From Tubiluchus corallicola (taxonomy: Eukaryota > Priapulida > Priapulimorpha > Priapulimorphida > Tubiluchidae), in NCBI GenBank assembly GCA_030141605.1, contig JAQGDQ010000100.1, positions 310,001 to 374,000 of the forward strand: DNA of 64,000 nt. The letters run 5' to 3'. The notes beneath the pieces are model-generated. The model was given only the letters and a program-made list of their open reading frames with translations, ran no database searches and was not told where the DNA came from. A program made the position numbers and the translations under genes. Shown one piece after another: positions 1-13,300 of the stretch. The stretch's first letter is position 1. The number at the start of each line of letters is the position of its first letter.

Positions 1-1659
1 GTCTTTGTTAGCTTGTCATAACTTGTGGTAGATGCGTAGGAAGATGTTTAAAATGTTGTGTTTTAGAAAAAGTTAGTAATAACCTCACCAGTCGTTTCGA
101 ATCCCTTGGTATGTAGATTAATTATCTTTACAATGCTCTTTTATATGGCTTAATTATAATACACTAAGTACTGCACATCACTGGGTTAACATTTATTCAA
201 AACAATCTATCCTCCTTGAAGACGTCATAACCGTAATGTTGTTTACTCGCATTTAGTCATTTAACAGTGGTTGAAGTCGCAGACTTAATGAAACAATATT
301 GGGCCTTACGTCTTTGTCAAATTTTGTGTATTTCATTTGTTACCAGCAATTTTTTCACTTTATGTTAGTCGCTGTGTATCCTTATGTAGATTGTGAAGAC
401 CTATTAGTTCGACGTTGTACTATTTTTAGTCGTGCATCATCTGATTATATTAGTGGAATTTCTCGTTATTAAATTAGCGTATTATCCGTGTTTTGTTAAC
501 CAAGTTGATTTAGTAGTCGTTCCAAAAGAGGTTGGCTTCTCTTGTCAGTATTTTTCCAAACCCCGTGTTTCAAGAATTTGTTTAAAAGCGCTGTCATGTT
601 TATGTCATTGATTACCCCTTTTAAAACACTCTAAATTAATCACATATGTTCCTTACTTATAAGCCATGTTGGTGTCGTGTTGAAGCAGACGTTCAGCGGA
701 AGTTTTTATTCACAAATGCAGCTGTTACTATCTAATAGTGCATAGCTTTTAAAGCAACACAAATTCATAATTTTTAGGCGTTTTTTGGAAGATGCAAAAA
801 AGCAAGTCGGAAACCGGTAGGATTATATTACGTTAGCTATTCCATTTGCATCTTCGGTATTTTTGCAGCACATTGATCTTCTTTCAACGTGACATTTAAG
901 TGCTATTTGTCTACATTTATTCTCAAATTTTCATTCCGCTAGATTAGGTATTTACATTAAAAAAAAGACTATAGATCATGTGTACTACAATATATATAAA
1001 TTTCTCCCTGGATTTATGTAATTTGCGATATTACTGCAATTTTGACGCCAATTTGAAACGCACTAAAAGCCATTTTTCTTACTATGTTAAATTACATTCT
1101 GGAATTCAACGTGATTAATTTTTATGTAGTTAGATGAAGTGAGCAGCGGTTTCCCGAAATATCGTTAATACTAAAAACCCGTCTATGATTAACCATAACT
1201 ACCTCCCTCTTTATTTTTATTATGAACACATAACACCACACATCGGATTTTAATTTTAATACTTTTTTACTGTTTGTGCACAATAGGCCCACAACATCGT
1301 AAAAGTCGTTTGAGGTAAATGCTGCGCAGAATTAAACAACCGTTTTTATTATGAGTTTGTAATTTCACGGATAACATCGCACTTTTTTCGGATGTTTGGC
1401 ATCTATTTTTAGTATATTGGAACTTGTGCACAAAACGCAAGACAATGTACCTAACTTTGAATTGTTGACTGCATATACTTTTACCATGGATGGCGTAACT
1501 AACAACATAATCACTATAAAAAGCTTAGCTGTCTAAATAGTTTTCTATTCTTCTGAGGTAATAGATGGCATTGACTCATAGTACTTGCACGTATATCTGC
1601 TCGGGTTGCCTTTTCTTCAAAACGTGAATTTGACTCTCAGTTAAGCACTATAAGCACAA
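1..1659. other. AT-rich flank, no gene seen
   Basis: No open frame with protein-like composition, repeat or RNA gene was recognised here. It may hold the leader exon or promoter of the downstream cadherin gene, but nothing fixes either. Confidence 0.5.
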
Positions 1660-2340
1660 TTGGATTTTCTCAAAAAGTTTCTTCTTTTCTTTATTTCGTT
1701 GTCTGTCGTGTGTTTTGTGCTCTCTTGCTCCCGCTCTCCCCCTCTGTTCTCCTTGCCCCGTGTTTTCTTATTTTCCCCTACATTTTTATCCCTTTTCCTC
1801 ATCTTTTCAGTTCTCTGTTCCCTCACGTTTTCTGTCCTCACATCTCCTCCCTTCCCCAAGCACTGTTCTTCCTTTTTCCTGCCCCTGCCTTGCCCTGTAC
1901 AGGGCTGTGCTCCGTCCTCTTTTTTTTCTGTCTTTATCTTCCCTTTCTTCCTTTTTTCTACTTTTCCGTTTTACTGTTTTTTTTATTTTTATGATTTCTT
2001 TTTTCCTTGTTTTTTTTCTTTCCCGTTTCTTTACTTTCTTTTCGTTCTCTTGTTTCTTTTCATCATCTCCAATTTTTCCTTTCTTATCCTCTGTAACCCT
2101 CCTTTCTTCAACCATTTCCTTTCCTACTCTCTTCTTTTTACTTTTTTCTCGTTTTCCTTTTGCCTTTTCTTTATTTTTCTGTTTTTCTTTTCTTGCCACT
2201 TTTTTCTATTTTCTGCTCCACCTTTTCTCTTCAGTTTTTTTTTCATTTTTATCACCCCTTTCTTTTTTATTGTTATTGTCTTTTCTTCTCTTCTCTTCTC
2301 TTTTCTTTCCCTTTCTTTTAACATAGTTCAGTTCTCAAAT
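1660..2340 (+). repeat. Long polypyrimidine (C/T) tract
   Basis: About 680 bases in which the + strand is almost entirely C and T, with scattered G or A. Short units such as tttct and tctcttct recur but there is no single period. Open frames across it on both strands (Phe/Ser/Leu-rich or Lys/Glu/Arg-rich) are artefacts of composition. Confidence 0.9.
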
Positions 2341-4227
2341 TTCTAAGAAAGTGTTTTTGTTTTATGATACCTAGACAGGTTTATGAAACAAACATCTTGA
2401 TTTTTAACGTCTATAAAAATAGTCTGTGATTTTTGTAAACAAAATGAAGTACATTAGCTCTATATATACTTTTCTGTGATATTTTCAGTTTTTCATCAAA
2501 AACTAAAATTTTAGTTAATAGAGCAATCACAAAGGTGCCGTTTGGTAACAATAATTTTACAGTTTGTGGTCCCAAACCAGGCTGTGGAGTGGCAGGTGCA
2601 AAGTTCTTTTCTATCTATTGGCTCCCTGTTATGATTAATTATTAAATGGTTGATTTTGTTACCTGTATATATTAGTTGCAGATTAAACGCACAGACATGT
2701 TATACGAAACCAAATTAACTTTGTTCATAAATTAAATTAATACCTACTTATGTGAGACACTTATAAGATAACGTGATGATAAAGTAAATTATGAACAGAA
2801 AATAGCTAATCCGTGTGCATATAAATTTACAAAAATTAATGCAGTTTGGCTGATTTATTGCAGTATGAGTACCTCATAAATAACTTGGCAACCAGTTTTT
2901 CAGTTAAATTTATAATTTCACATGTAGGGTACTTTTATATTTTACTACATATAAATTACCAGTTATCGCTGTCTGAATATTCGGTTTCATCCCCATACAT
3001 ACCCAGCTATACTTGCCTGGCTAGTTGGTGAGTTTAAATTCGTTGAAAGAATACTAGCTTGTGAGCAGGTCAAAATGAAAAAAGTCCGTGTCAAAAGTCG
3101 TTTATAAATTCTGCTAAGTTAAACATTGTTAGATCTGTTATGAATCTGTGATAAAATTAACTCCCTTTTTAATTAAGTAAGTGGTAACAAGTATTGATAA
3201 CGTGTATAATCAGCTGTGAAATAGTGTCAAGCAGACGCACGTTTTTTCTATAAATCTGTCATTTCTGGATACTTGTAGGCCATGCGGTGCACAGTGTTGA
3301 AACTGTGAACTATTTTGGGAAAATTCAACCATCGTCAAATAAAACTGAGAAATGTATTTGTAATTACAAGAGGAATTTTTTAACCCATTTCTAATAGGTG
3401 TGAACACTCAACACATACACACAACACAGTAATCTGCCAAAAAGATGAACATCACTCATGAGTTTCAAATATTGCTATAAAACCATTAAGATAAACTTGT
3501 ACTGTGATTCGTGAAACTTACCAACTCAAAACTTTCGTGTTGATTTTCCACGGATCCACCGTAATCTACTTTAACGGAAATTAATGAATCATTGATAATT
3601 AGTAATACTGTTACTTCATTGTAAAATGCGATTCGAATTACAATGTGTACCTTCTTTTTTCGAATCATTACAATGAACTTTATCTCTCGTTTCATCACGG
3701 TTTTAACCTATCATTCCTGCAGAGTTATTCCTGCTATACTATACCTTGCTCTTTCTGCATGATTCCTGTGCATAATGACAGTAGTGCATGCGTAACTATT
3801 GTCTGATGAAATAGACAGAACTATCCAAGAGGAAAATTATAGTATGATGTTCAATCCAACGCAAAGAGAACAGTTATTAGAAAGCGCAGCATGGTATTAA
3901 TTTAATCCTAAGCCGTGTATAAAAAATTCTCTACATACATCGCTGATCATTAATCCCACATAATTACTGTCTATAGTAGGGCTAGCGTGCTTATTGTGCT
4001 GTGTTATCGCCACAATGTATTTTCTCTGTGCACATGTTCCCAAGGCGATGGTATAATGGGAGTGTTTAAGTTTGCTGGATTTCGATCACTTGTGGGATAT
4101 TAATGGATTTTGAGTGTTCTGAATTTCGTGTGTTATTTGACAAGATATTAATCCCATCATGTAGGCTGAATATTGTCATTGATTTCTTATTGAGTTTCTC
4201 TCTTGTTTGTATTGTGATGTAGGCTCC
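2341..4227. other. Flank upstream of the cadherin start; no coding gene
   Basis: AT-rich and without a recognisable gene. The end of the region is an intron-like stretch terminating in the acceptor tgatgtag (4222) of the first coding exon, so part of it is probably a 5' UTR intron. Confidence 0.5.
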
Positions 4228-4303
4228 ATGACGATGAGGCTTAGTAGATGCGGGGTGTTCATACTAACATGGATGGGTCTGCTGCTCATCTACGATGTTA
4301 CAG
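4228..4303 (+). CDS. cdh23-like: Cadherin exon 1: start codon and signal peptide
   Basis: Begins MTMRLSRCGVF and continues with a hydrophobic run (ILTWMGLLLIY), a classic signal peptide. The acceptor tgatgtag ends at 4222, so a 5' UTR exon lies upstream. The donor is G|gtatgg, phase 1. A start at the second Met (4234) is equally possible. Confidence 0.8.
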
Positions 4304-7300
4304 GTATGGTAATTATAACTATACGTCTTCTGGTTTTTATTATATTCATTATTGTGTTGCTAAGTTGCTTTTAATGTTGTTAAAGGCAACATATCATGTT
4401 AATAGATGTCGCTACGCTGTCTATAGAATACGTAACTGTTACTAGTTGGGTTTCATTCAGTTTATTAAAATTAATGTTGAATTAACACACTTTGAAAATA
4501 CTTGTGTCTTTACTATGTAAATTAACTGCGTATCTGTACGCAATTGTCAACAGCTATTGACTAACAAAAAGCTGGACGTGGTATTTTTCCGGCAAAAAGT
4601 GTTGACTTGTTGTGGAATGTTAAATGTTGTTAAATTTTGTTCTGGATTTTCGTCAATTTGTGTTTTTTCGTTGCACAGAGTTTTAATTTTGTCTTTCACT
4701 AGATTAAATAAGAAACTTTTTACTTATAAATTTAATTTGATCTTCGCATTTACTAGCTATTCTACCGTGTATCTCAGTTTACGTCACTGACTAGTTTTCT
4801 TTTAACCACAAGATATATTACTAGAATAGCTGTCATCATCCCATACACAGCTGTTTTGAATGCATGTAGTACACATTACACAAAGTCTTAGTGCATTATT
4901 GTGTCTAGGTAGTGTTTCTACAGTCAGTGCTGGCATGTGATCAATGTAATGCTAGGCCGATATTTTTATAGTTATGGGTAAAAACTGCTACATATATAAA
5001 TGAATCTAAGTACATATAGAACCTCCTTTTTACTGGTACTACTTAGTCAAATAAACTCAACTAGAAGTACTATTGCTTTTTGAGAATTTTGGGAACTAAC
5101 TCTTTTTGTCAAAGGAGAAAAATAGTTAATCCTTCATCATTTTAACCGAGATCTGTTACTCTCTTTTTATCAACGACATCAATAGTTGTAAGAAAGTGAC
5201 AGCCGAGAGACAAAATTAGCCTTCAAGTCAGAGTCACTGACTCTTATTGACTAAAACTACTGAGACAAATTAACCAGATAATCATCTAATGGTGATTATA
5301 TTTCAGGTGAAGCACCTGAGCTAGTTCCTCCTTATGACTTACGAAGATTAAGCTTGTTTGAAAATACCAGCATAGGTAAGTAACTTATACTGTTTTTCAC
5401 GCTCATACACCACCCATGAATAATGTATCGACTATTGTTTAGTGTGAACGCAAACATTTGCTTGCAAACCAATTAAAATTAATGGAGATAGCAATTAGGC
5501 AGACCTGCATGAAGGCCTTGCAAATTAAAATGCATAATACTGGCAAGTGAAATTCTATTTTTCATGTAGCGGAAAACTAGGCAACAAAGTAATTCTTTAA
5601 CCTAAATATAGATAGTGCAATACAATGCTTGTTATTGATGCACGTGCACATCTGCTGCACAGGTTTTCTTTAGCTGGCGTAGTAATTACCTTATTTACCT
5701 ATTTGTACCTGTCATTTGGTGATAATTATTAACGCTTTTACCCTGCTGTCAAAATTATCTGCATTATCTGAACAGGTAGTTGAAAGGCAGAAGTTTTCTG
5801 GCTTTTGTTAGATGACACGAGCAGTCTAGCTAGATAGGTTACTTTATTCATGAATGCAATTTAAAATTGCATATTAACAGTACTTCAAAGGATTAGTTCA
5901 TGTTTAAGCTCACTGTCCATTTAGTTCAGTTTTAGTTTGAAAATTCTAATTGTAAAGTGGGTGAATTTAATTGCCTTAATTAATTTCCTTTAATTGCAGG
6001 TGATATCGTGTACAGAGTACGGTTTAAAAATGTAGTAGGTGATATGGCTATACAGCTACTTCCGGATTCACCTGAGATCCTGGACTTCCAGTTTTCCAGC
6101 AGCAATATGGCCAATGTTGTATTAGCTGCACCGCTGGATAGAGAAGTACAATTGACTATTAATGTCCACAGGCTTTGTAATTATAGTCCATCATTGATTC
6201 ATAGTAGAGGTCAATACCACCATGAGTGACAGAATGCTTATAAATAATTACTAGCTTTGTCTTTGACATCTACACTTTGTTTGCATTTTATATAATTTAT
6301 TACTTCACAGTGGGTTCATACGTGTTTGTTACTGGTGAGTTTTCGTATCAAAGAAACCAATTAACAGTATTTAAGTTTTATATATGTATAGGTGTATGTA
6401 TTATGTATATGTATGTATATAACGTATATAGATCTATTTTTTCATAAAAATTTAGAATATTTTGATATGATAATATTTTTTAGGTTACTTCTTTGTGAAG
6501 TAACTTTGTAAAAAGATCTGTTTTGCCGTGATGTTGTTATTGTTTTCATGTAATAAGTTTTTATCGGTTCTTAACATTGTGACATCACAATAAAGTTAGT
6601 TCATATTCTAGATTTTTATGAAAAAATGGATCCAGGATAATGGTAAATGGTGTTCTAAATGACATATTCGCGAAAGAGGCAGACTCCATAACAACAGTTA
6701 ATTGTGTTCTAAATGGCTTATCTGGGCAATTGATCTGGAATGTTTTAGCTCAAGAACTAGGCCTAAGACTTTCAGAGCTCATTTTTACGATATGTCAGGT
6801 CAGGCAAATTCTGTAAATGGGTGATTCCTCAGCCCTTGAGATGAGTAACTAATTTTGTACCACATCAGACACAATAACTTGTTATTTTAAAGCAGGCAGT
6901 TTTTTTCTGTCATGAGTTGAATAAATGTAAAAGGGAAACCAAAACTGTCTTTTTACATCTATTGTATTTTTATCTTGCCACCTGTGCATGAGCTCTTTAA
7001 ATTGCCTTTCTTTAGATGAAGACTGAATATCTTGTAAGATGGCAGTATCGAGATCTAGGACAAAATATTCCATGGGTAAGTTGAATAAAGAAATTGAATT
7101 TTTAGCTTTTTATCTGACCTTCTGACATTTGTGAATGTTATAATTTAAACAATCTTTTGTTGGACATGAATGCAAAATCTGAATGCTGTTTTTGAAAAAT
7201 ATGAAAATTTTTACTGCATTTTGCCTATTACTGAAATTGTAAATTGCTGTACAGATTTCGGCCATAAAACTTTACGATCGACAGAGCCGATAATAATAAA

Positions 7301-10300
7301 ATGCTGCAAATGTTGGTTATTACAGATTAATAAGCAGACTCAGGTTTATGTGCTGGATGTAAATGACAATGCTCCCGTTTTCACGCAGTTTCCCAGAGAT
7401 CAGAAAGTTCTAGTCGATGAGGTGAGTGAATATTTTTTATTTTACACTTATGCAGCTTGTACCATTCATATTATAAAAAAAATTCTTAATTGTTCAATTC
7501 ATACTAATCTCGGAATTGGCAAACATTTTATCACACAGGCTTTTGCAACAACAGTGTATTATTTCTAAGGTTCAGTTTTGAACAGTCCTTTAAACTTTTA
7601 TTAGAAAACAGCCAAAAAGGACAAAATCATTTTTTAAAAATCTTCTCAAGTTTTTTTTAACCTACTTGAGTAACGGATACAGAAAGTGTTCTACAAGCAT
7701 AATTTTAATCATCATACTGATAAGTTCAACGAATTGTGAAGCTTAATGAACGCACAGCTTGGATTTGATTTTAATTTTGATATAACTTAATAAGTGAGTG
7801 CTTTCAAATAATTTCTATTTTCCAGGATGCTGAACCTGGCCTGGAACTTTTTCAAGTGTCTGCGGAGGACCCTGATGAAAACAATGGCGGGCGTGTCATA
7901 TATAAATTAGATGAAAAAGTATACTTTTAAAACATTTATATTTTGCTTCTGTGGCTTTTTTATAATATTTTATATTAACTGATCTAGAATGTTGGCTTTC
8001 CTTATTTATAATTAGCTCTGTCTAACTTAGAATATACATGTTTCATAAGATTCATTATATAACAAAGGCAAGCTGTGACTATTTTAGCATTAGTTATATC
8101 TAAAAGAATTATAGTTTCAAACATGTATTTAAACGTCATCAATGTTTCTTTTTTTATCTAGCTGGCATTCTGTCAGCTAGCAGAAATGCTATACCTACCA
8201 TTCATTTCTTCTTAGTCCAAAAGCACAAATTGTATCTGGGTAGGTCAATGTTGGTGTTAACCCAACATCTCTTTGTCCACTGCAGAAGTTGCAAATGAAT
8301 TTACAGCCAGTCTTGTTTAGTTTCTCTGATTTTTAGTTAATGTTTTCATGTATTGTTTCCTAACTGTTTTTTAAATTTTTATCATATCCATTACCATTAG
8401 CATCATCGTTCTCTTCATCATCATCATCACCACCACCAACAACATCATTATAATCGTCATCGCCATCATCACTATTATTCGACTAGTCATTATTCGACTA
8501 GTTGAAAAAATATTATTAAAAACTATACATTTGGTTCTATTGTCCTTTGCTGTACATTTTGTGTTGGTCTGCACAGTGTTTATAACTAGGTCGTTCGGTT
8601 TTTTTGAGAAATGTAGTGAAATTTGAGAAATGCTTGTGTTTGCTACATTGCTTGTGTAGCTTTTTTGTTTAATTGCATGTTATTTTTACATGATCTTATT
8701 TTTATCTGTTGCAGAATGCAGAGTATTTTCATGGAGAAACAAACATTCAAAATGTTTTTACTGTTTACTTAAAAAAGAAGTTTGATTATCAAGAAAAAGC
8801 CATACATGAAGTTAACATAACTGCACAGGTGAGAGTAAAATTTAAAACATCATTTGTATATTATATTAGAAACACTGTGGTAAAGCACTCTTGGTTGTTG
8901 ACTCTGTAATTATTTTGTAACTGTAAGTTAGGCTACAAGTAGAAGCTGTAGATATTGTTTTATCATTTCTAAATTATTGGTACTAGATAAAAGGAGTCCA
9001 AAAGTCCTTAGCTCATTTGAGAACCTAATCATTCTTGTTAGTTCGTTATTGACAGTGTGTTCAAATTTTATGTTTTTATATTTTAAAGTTCAGGAACCAG
9101 TGAGATGCTATTCAGTGGATAACTGTAAAACTCTGTGTTTGTGAACTGCAGTGCAAGGCATCATTAAGCATGTAGAAGTTCTTTATTGGCTGGCGTCTCA
9201 TGGCTCAATAAATACCACAACATAGTCTGTGATTTGTAAACATGGGTCTAATGTGTTAGGATTTGTTTATGAAAAGTCGTTAAAACAGTGCCCAATAAAT
9301 GTTTAAAATATAGATCTAGACATTAATGTGAGTTGAAACACTGTTTCATAATTCATTACAGCTGTTTTTTGGTTTCTTTGTGGTTATTCAAATAATTTAT
9401 CTCTTGTTCCAACCTAATCACATTCTTACCACTTTGAATGCTTGCATCTGTTTTTTGTGTTTGCTTCACAAATTGGTACTATATTTGGTACTATTAACTG
9501 ACAAGTCGGTCGAATAAGCAAATTTAGTTTTTATTTAATCCATACAAATATGAGATGCACAAATAAATCTCAATAGATGAAAAAAATCTTTCAATAGCCT
9601 TTACTGGTACATAACAGTTTAGTTATTAGATTCTTGATTTTTTTATTCAGTAGTAAATAGTTGTTTAAATCTTTACAGTCCAACAAAAATTAAAGCTGAC
9701 GAAATAGACGAAAATGAAAAAAACAACGTAACTGAGATTTTAAGGATCAGGTAGTTTGAAAAGAGGGACTAAAAGCAATTTATATATAAACGCGGCCCAA
9801 ACAGCCATTACTCGTTGCCTTCGGGTTTGTGAATCTAATAGTGCTTGCAGTGCTAGTCGAGCAGTCCAAAGATTTTATTTTTTATTTACTTGTAAATTAT
9901 TTCTGTTAAAGCACTTTTGTGCATTAGATCTGTATGACTGCTTAACTCAGACAATCTGTGCGTTGTACTGCATGTGGCATTCATATAATTGAACGCCTAA
10001 TGTTAAGTGTTACTTATTTTAAGGATGGTGGTGGAGATGTTGATTATGAGCCAGTCTTTAGAACCAGCATCCTAGTGTATGTCGAGGTTATGGATGTGCC
10101 CAATAAACCACCAGTCTTTGTTAACCAACCTTATACAGTAAATGTTTATGAGAATATACCACCAGTAAGTATGTTTCTGTATAATAGATGGATTTACTTC
10201 GGTAATTTAGCACTTTGTTTGCATTAACATGCTTGAGTTATCTTACTCAAGTAGCATGGTAATAAACATGATTGCCGCAGTGTTAGTTGAATACTGGTTT

Positions 10301-13300
10301 TTTGGTTTCTACTTGCAATATCTTTGAATTGCATGCAGTACGTGTCACAGATGAGATTTAATTATGTTTTTGAAATGCCTTGTTGTAATTATGAATCATT
10401 TCAATAGTAGCTGCCATCTGATTTCATTGTTGTTCTTATGAAGTTTTATGTTTTTCTAACAGGAAGCTGCTATTTTAGCCATGAAATTACCCCTTCAGAC
10501 TGTAAAGAGCACCTACGAATGAAAAATAAACAAGTATAAAATTACAACATGCTCATCTTAAACGAAATATTTTGAATTGGGCTTTTAAAGACACGTAAAT
10601 TTTTCTTAAGCAAACAAACTTGGACATAAATCACTGGTAATAAAGCATCAAGTCAAGCTCTAAGGAAACAAATTTGACAGCACAAGCTTTAAAACCTTTG
10701 CGGAAACTGGCTATTATGTTTTAACTACTTTCTTTGCAGGGGGAACGTATAATAGCAGTAGAAGCTACAGATCAGGATACCGGCATGCCTCTTCCATTAG
10801 AATATAGTTTAACTGGAGCACGCCCTCGTAAGCTGAATATTGCTGTTGTTGGTCTGAGAAGTTTGTTATGGTTAACAGTCAAAAGCAATAATATGAAAAA
10901 TAGTGATGTGCTAGCTAAAACACAAACATCATTATCAAAAATTTATAATGACTATACGTCCGAAAACAACAACAACAATAATAATAATAATAATAATAAT
11001 AAATTTGTTTGGAAATGCAATACAAGTACAATATCAAGAAACACTGAGGAAAATAGAGATTAATAATAATCGTTATATATTGATATGACAGCGTGCATGT
11101 AATAAATGCCAAGAACCAGAAGTAAAACTTGTTAGGTCCTTGCACCATTATAAACACGTACAAATAATGAGAAAAAACGAACAAGAAAAAATCCGAGGGT
11201 TTTAGGCAATTTAAAAAAAAGTTGTGCAAAGCAAGGATAGAAGTGATGGGTAAAAAGACTGTTCAAAAGGATAGGAATATTGTGAAGATTCGGCTCATGA
11301 GATGACAAAGCACTCTGAATTCTACTCAAGAACACAAGGTTATGATTGTTGTGTCACGCAGGAACAATAGGTAGTTACCAAGACTAATTTGTATAAGAAG
11401 CAAACAGATATCGTTTAACTGACGTTTTAAAGTGATAAATGTTACACTGGCACTTTACATTGGGTGGTAGTGAGTTCCAAAGTTTAGGTCTGCTTATCCT
11501 ATTGCATATAATACTATTTGAGCCTTACTAGATTTGAGTCGCATTTTGCATATTATGATCATTATTACCAAGTCGACAGTAATGAGGTTGTTTTTAAAGC
11601 ATTTAGCTGTATCTGTGGTTCTGGGCAAGATTTGGAAACCCAATACAAGCTCCCAAGATCAATATGTTAAAATAAATTTTTATCCGCAGGTCACTTCATC
11701 TTGGGGTATTCGTCTGCACCTTTATTGAATGTCCTTATTCTACTAGTCGTGATACTTGGCAGATTCTAAAACACTTTTATTTTGCACATTTTTAGCATTA
11801 GATCTTTAATTCATTTGCAGGCTTGCAGCTCATTAACCACTTTGCCATAGATAAAGACACGGGTGCCATCTCCATACTAGAAACATTTGACAGGGAGGAA
11901 TTGTTGGCTGCTAATGGTCGCATAGAAGTAGATGTTACGGCAGCAAAATTATCAGCTACCCCATCATGGAGGTTTAACGCTAGCACAGTTGTCTACATCC
12001 ATGTGCTTGATGTTAACGATAACAAACCAAAGTTTCAGAGTGCTCTATATAAAGGCTCAATATTGGAGAATTCTCCCTATGCTATTCCTGTATCTATAGA
12101 CTATCCAAAAGGAGGGATATATGTTTACGATTATGATGAGGTAGTATGATCAGCATTATTTAAATGTAGTTGAATCTGAATAAATGACAACTTGCACTTA
12201 AATACTTAGTGATGATGTTAGTTACTAATTTACTTAGCACCATTTGTTTTTCTGAAGCAACAGAATTGCTTAAAAGTTCTTTTTCTTGAGATGCTGACTT
12301 ATGTTCTATTACGTATTTTTTTTGAAAGTATTTAAATACCCAAACATTTAAATAGCTCATTGTATGCAACAAAACATGGGGACTAAAGAAATTCATTCCT
12401 GCTGGAGCAGTAAGCCCAGAATTATACTGATACTGTATTGGTTAGTAAATTAGAAAGTATTATGATCACTGTTTGTCTTGCAGTTAGAAAATGGTACATT
12501 TGAGTTGGAAATAGAAGGCTTAGATAATGTTTTCTACCTACAACCTGAACTTGTACAGAACGAAGCTACTGTTCTCATAAGAGTCAAAGATCCTGCTAAA
12601 TTGGATTATGAGAATGTGTCCAGTTTTTCCTTTACGGTAACTATTATTTAATATACGTGCGCGTGTAATCTTGGGTCTGTTTTATTACATGAAATTGAGT
12701 TTTTTTTAAAGTAACTTACATTCAATTTTTATTTTTTAACAATGAGATAATTGCTCCTGAATTGGATAAAACACACCTTAATATTAAACTAAGTTAGTCT
12801 GTTTGAGCAGGTTTAAACAAGGAAGGTTTGTTGGTTAAAACACTTAACAAGTCACATGTTATAATTGCCCATCTTTATTGAAGACACTTAAAGAAAACAT
12901 AGAACACGTCATTGTAATTAAACTACTAATAAGTAATGATGATAGAATGTCAGTTACAAAGATATGACCGAAAATTTTATTTCATTATTAAATATTAGTA
13001 TGTTAGTAAACTGAATGTGGGTGCCTTTGAAAATTTACTTAGTTAGTTTTCACTTTTTTATTTTCATCATGCAGCTCATCCATTAAAATTTGAAAAATGA
13101 AACTGTTCGAAGAGTATGTTAATTATAACATGATAAAACAAAGACAAATTTTTTAGGGTGCTAAGAACAGTTTCCATCTTGTGTAATATTCCCTTTCATT
13201 ATTGTAATCTTGTTCAGTGTCTTATATTAAAAGATAACAGTACGCCTTTGTTTCTATAGATTGTGGCTCGTGAGACAAAGACATTGGAAGGCTATAGCAC

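Noticed and set aside
1641-2346. Several long open frames on both strands (Phe/Ser/Leu-rich, Lys/Glu/Arg-rich)
   Set aside because: They lie across the polypyrimidine tract, where the biased composition removes stop codons. No domain, splice or start support.
6164-6229. Extension of cadherin exon 3 past 6163 to the stop near 6229
   Set aside because: It leaves the EC fold, has no in-phase donor that joins exon 4, and runs into a stop.
8371-8574. Met-rich minus-strand frame
   Set aside because: CAT trinucleotide repeat read in reverse.
10915-11335. Minus-strand frames of 104 and 67 residues
   Set aside because: They fall in the 3' UTR and tail of the LINE fragment and not in its reverse-transcriptase frame.
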